Part shown: one piece after another, positions 41,293 through 42,652 of the stretch
Layout: each line of letters begins with the position of its first letter
Position numbering within the stretch: the stretch's first letter is position 1
NCBI GenBank assembly: GCA_020435825.1
Contig: JAGQYY010000016.1
Span: 1-42,652 of the forward strand
DNA length: 42,652 bases
Direction of reading: 5' to 3'
Source of the DNA: Aequorivita sp.
Lineage (GTDB): Bacteria > Bacteroidota > Bacteroidia > Flavobacteriales > Flavobacteriaceae
Position numbers and translations under genes: made by a program
Notes under the pieces: model-generated
Databases searched by the model: none
Told to the model about the DNA's origin: nothing
The model's input: the letters and a program-made list of their open reading frames with translations, nothing else

Positions 41293-42354
41293 TCAATGAA
41301 GTTTCAACAAAAAATCAACCGTATCCATACCGTCTGCATAATCCCATAATTTTGGGTTTTGTGCTTTTCCGAAAGAAAATTCATTCGGAATGCCTGTTGT
41401 TGAGACCACGCATTGAATATTTTCAGATTGCGAGTTCAATTCTTTTTTTAAGGTTTCCAGAGAACTGTACTTTTCATAGAAAACTACCGAAATAGGAGAG
41501 GAGAAGCCTGCGTCTTCTTTCAATAACATAAATTCGTTATCCAATAATGGGAAACCATCCATTAAATAGACTGCTTTATTATAATCGTAATTGTTTATGT
41601 ATTTGTGGTTATGGATTATTTCTTTCCAACTGAACATTGCGTTGAAAAACTTCTCAAAATTGTAATTTTCTGGGACATAAATTTTTGAAACATTGCGGCA
41701 ACCAAGGCCGAAATATGTAAAAATATCATCGGCCAGCAGCTTTAGATCTGTTTCGGTTTCCTTTCCGCCCAAAACCGCAACAGAGTTTCTGTTTTTACGG
41801 ATGATGTTTGGATATTTTCCAAAATAATAATCAAAATAACGTGCAGTATTATTGCTCCCAGTGGCGATTACCGCATCAAAATCTTTAAGCTTTCCCTCTG
41901 TAAACGCAATATAATTTTCGAAATCAGGTTCAATGGCAATTAAATGGTTTGCTAGAAAAGGAAGTAAGGTTTTATCATTTGAAGATAGTTTCGCAAGAAT
42001 TTTGTTGCCAGTAATCAATACCGAGATAAAGTCGTGAAAACCTACGAGCGGAATATTTCCAGCCATAATGACTGCAATGGTTTTTCTTTCGTTTACCAGG
42101 GCATCAGCTGTTGTATTTTCAAGTTTATAGTTTGAAACCCATTGGTGCAAATTTTCTTCGGAAAGTGCATCTGCCCATGTTTTTAGCGAAAATTTTATAT
42201 TATCCAGAGTAAACCATCCGTTTTCTGCTTCGGCTTTTCTAAATACATTTTCAATATTTATTTCTTCTTGGCTACTGAACGAAGACGAAGTATCGATTTT
42301 CCTCAGGAATTCACCTAAGTGGGCAAAAGCGTTAATTCTTTGTTTTAATTGCAT
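41293..42354 (-). CDS. Acyl-CoA reductase, LuxC family
   Basis: About 353 residues from MQLKQRINAF (ATG at 42354). Aldehyde-dehydrogenase-like NAD(P)-dependent reductase of fatty acyl-CoA or thioester. Seen: VIMAGNIPLVGFHDFISVLI (about 100), VIATGSNNTARYFDYYFGKYPN (about 163) and the region FGLGCRNVSKIYVP, whose Cys is the likely nucleophile (about 218). Common in Flavobacteria next to serC, with no lux operon, so its real substrate is unknown. It is divergent from the ferredoxin, with overlapping promoters. Confidence 0.88.
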   Translation of the reverse strand: MQLKQRINAFAHLGEFLRKIDTSSSFSSQEEINIENVFRKAEAENGWFTLDNIKFSLKTWADALSEENLHQWVSNYKLENTTADALVNERKTIAVIMAGNIPLVGFHDFISVLITGNKILAKLSSNDKTLLPFLANHLIAIEPDFENYIAFTEGKLKDFDAVIATGSNNTARYFDYYFGKYPNIIRKNRNSVAVLGGKETETDLKLLADDIFTYFGLGCRNVSKIYVPENYNFEKFFNAMFSWKEIIHNHKYINNYDYNKAVYLMDGFPLLDNEFMLLKEDAGFSSPISVVFYEKYSSLETLKKELNSQSENIQCVVSTTGIPNEFSFGKAQNPKLWDYADGMDTVDFLLKLH

Positions 42355-42361
42355 ACTTATT

Positions 42362-42652
<291 letters not shown>

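Overview
The window looks like chromosomal core DNA of a Bacteroidota bacterium, most likely a marine-type Flavobacteriaceae. The signs are AT-rich intergenic DNA, promoters of the Bacteroidota form (TTG, about 19-22 nt, TAnnTTTG), few Shine-Dalgarno sites, and typical family members: a fused alpha/beta E1 dehydrogenase, DUF4834, BatA, DUF4870, DUF6146-like, TIGR02757 and a carboxypeptidase-regulatory-domain TonB receptor. I see no rRNA, tRNA, CRISPR array, insertion sequence or phage gene. No gene-free stretch exceeds 300 bases.

Layout. 1-3.7 kb (minus strand): the 5' part of asparagine synthase B, behind what looks like a complete Asn-codon leader-peptide attenuator, then a fused 2-oxoacid dehydrogenase E1. 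3.8-6.75 kb: YegP-like protein, YbaB/EbfC nucleoid protein and a divergent lipoprotein prolyl oligopeptidase. 6.8-11.5 kb: a cysteine-synthase-fold enzyme, an AONS/SPT-type acyltransferase, a GNAT-like protein and an outer-membrane barrel. The first three fit sulfonolipid (capnine) synthesis. 11.6-17 kb: DUF4834, YfhO membrane protein plus glycosyltransferase, and a secreted Tyr-rich/basic protein. 17.3-22.4 kb: UvrA, an ECF sigma factor followed by an unlisted 50-residue protein, endonuclease III without its iron-sulfur motif, and a PrxQ peroxiredoxin. 22.4-25.8 kb: a conserved 484-residue protein of unknown function, a PhnP-like hydrolase, a membrane-anchored coiled-coil protein and an esterase. 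25.9-29.8 kb (minus): an overlapping operon of BatA-like protein, a dihydroorotase homologue lacking its metal ligands, and two DUF4870 proteins. 29.8-32.3 kb: two tandem GAF histidine kinases. 32.5-35 kb: TIGR02757, LolD-type ATPase, FolE and a small membrane protein. 35-38.3 kb (minus): an overlapping operon ending in a TonB receptor, with a small His/Cys-rich exported protein before it. 38.4-42.65 kb: DUF937 protein, SerA, SerC, a LuxC-like acyl-CoA reductase and a divergent ferredoxin cut by the window end.

How the genes fit together. SerC makes O-phosphoserine, which feeds serine and possibly the cysteate needed for capnine. AsnB appears to be controlled by asparaginyl-tRNA supply through ribosome stalling on the leader. 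Several divergent gene pairs share face-to-face overlapping -7 elements, so their promoters should exclude one another.
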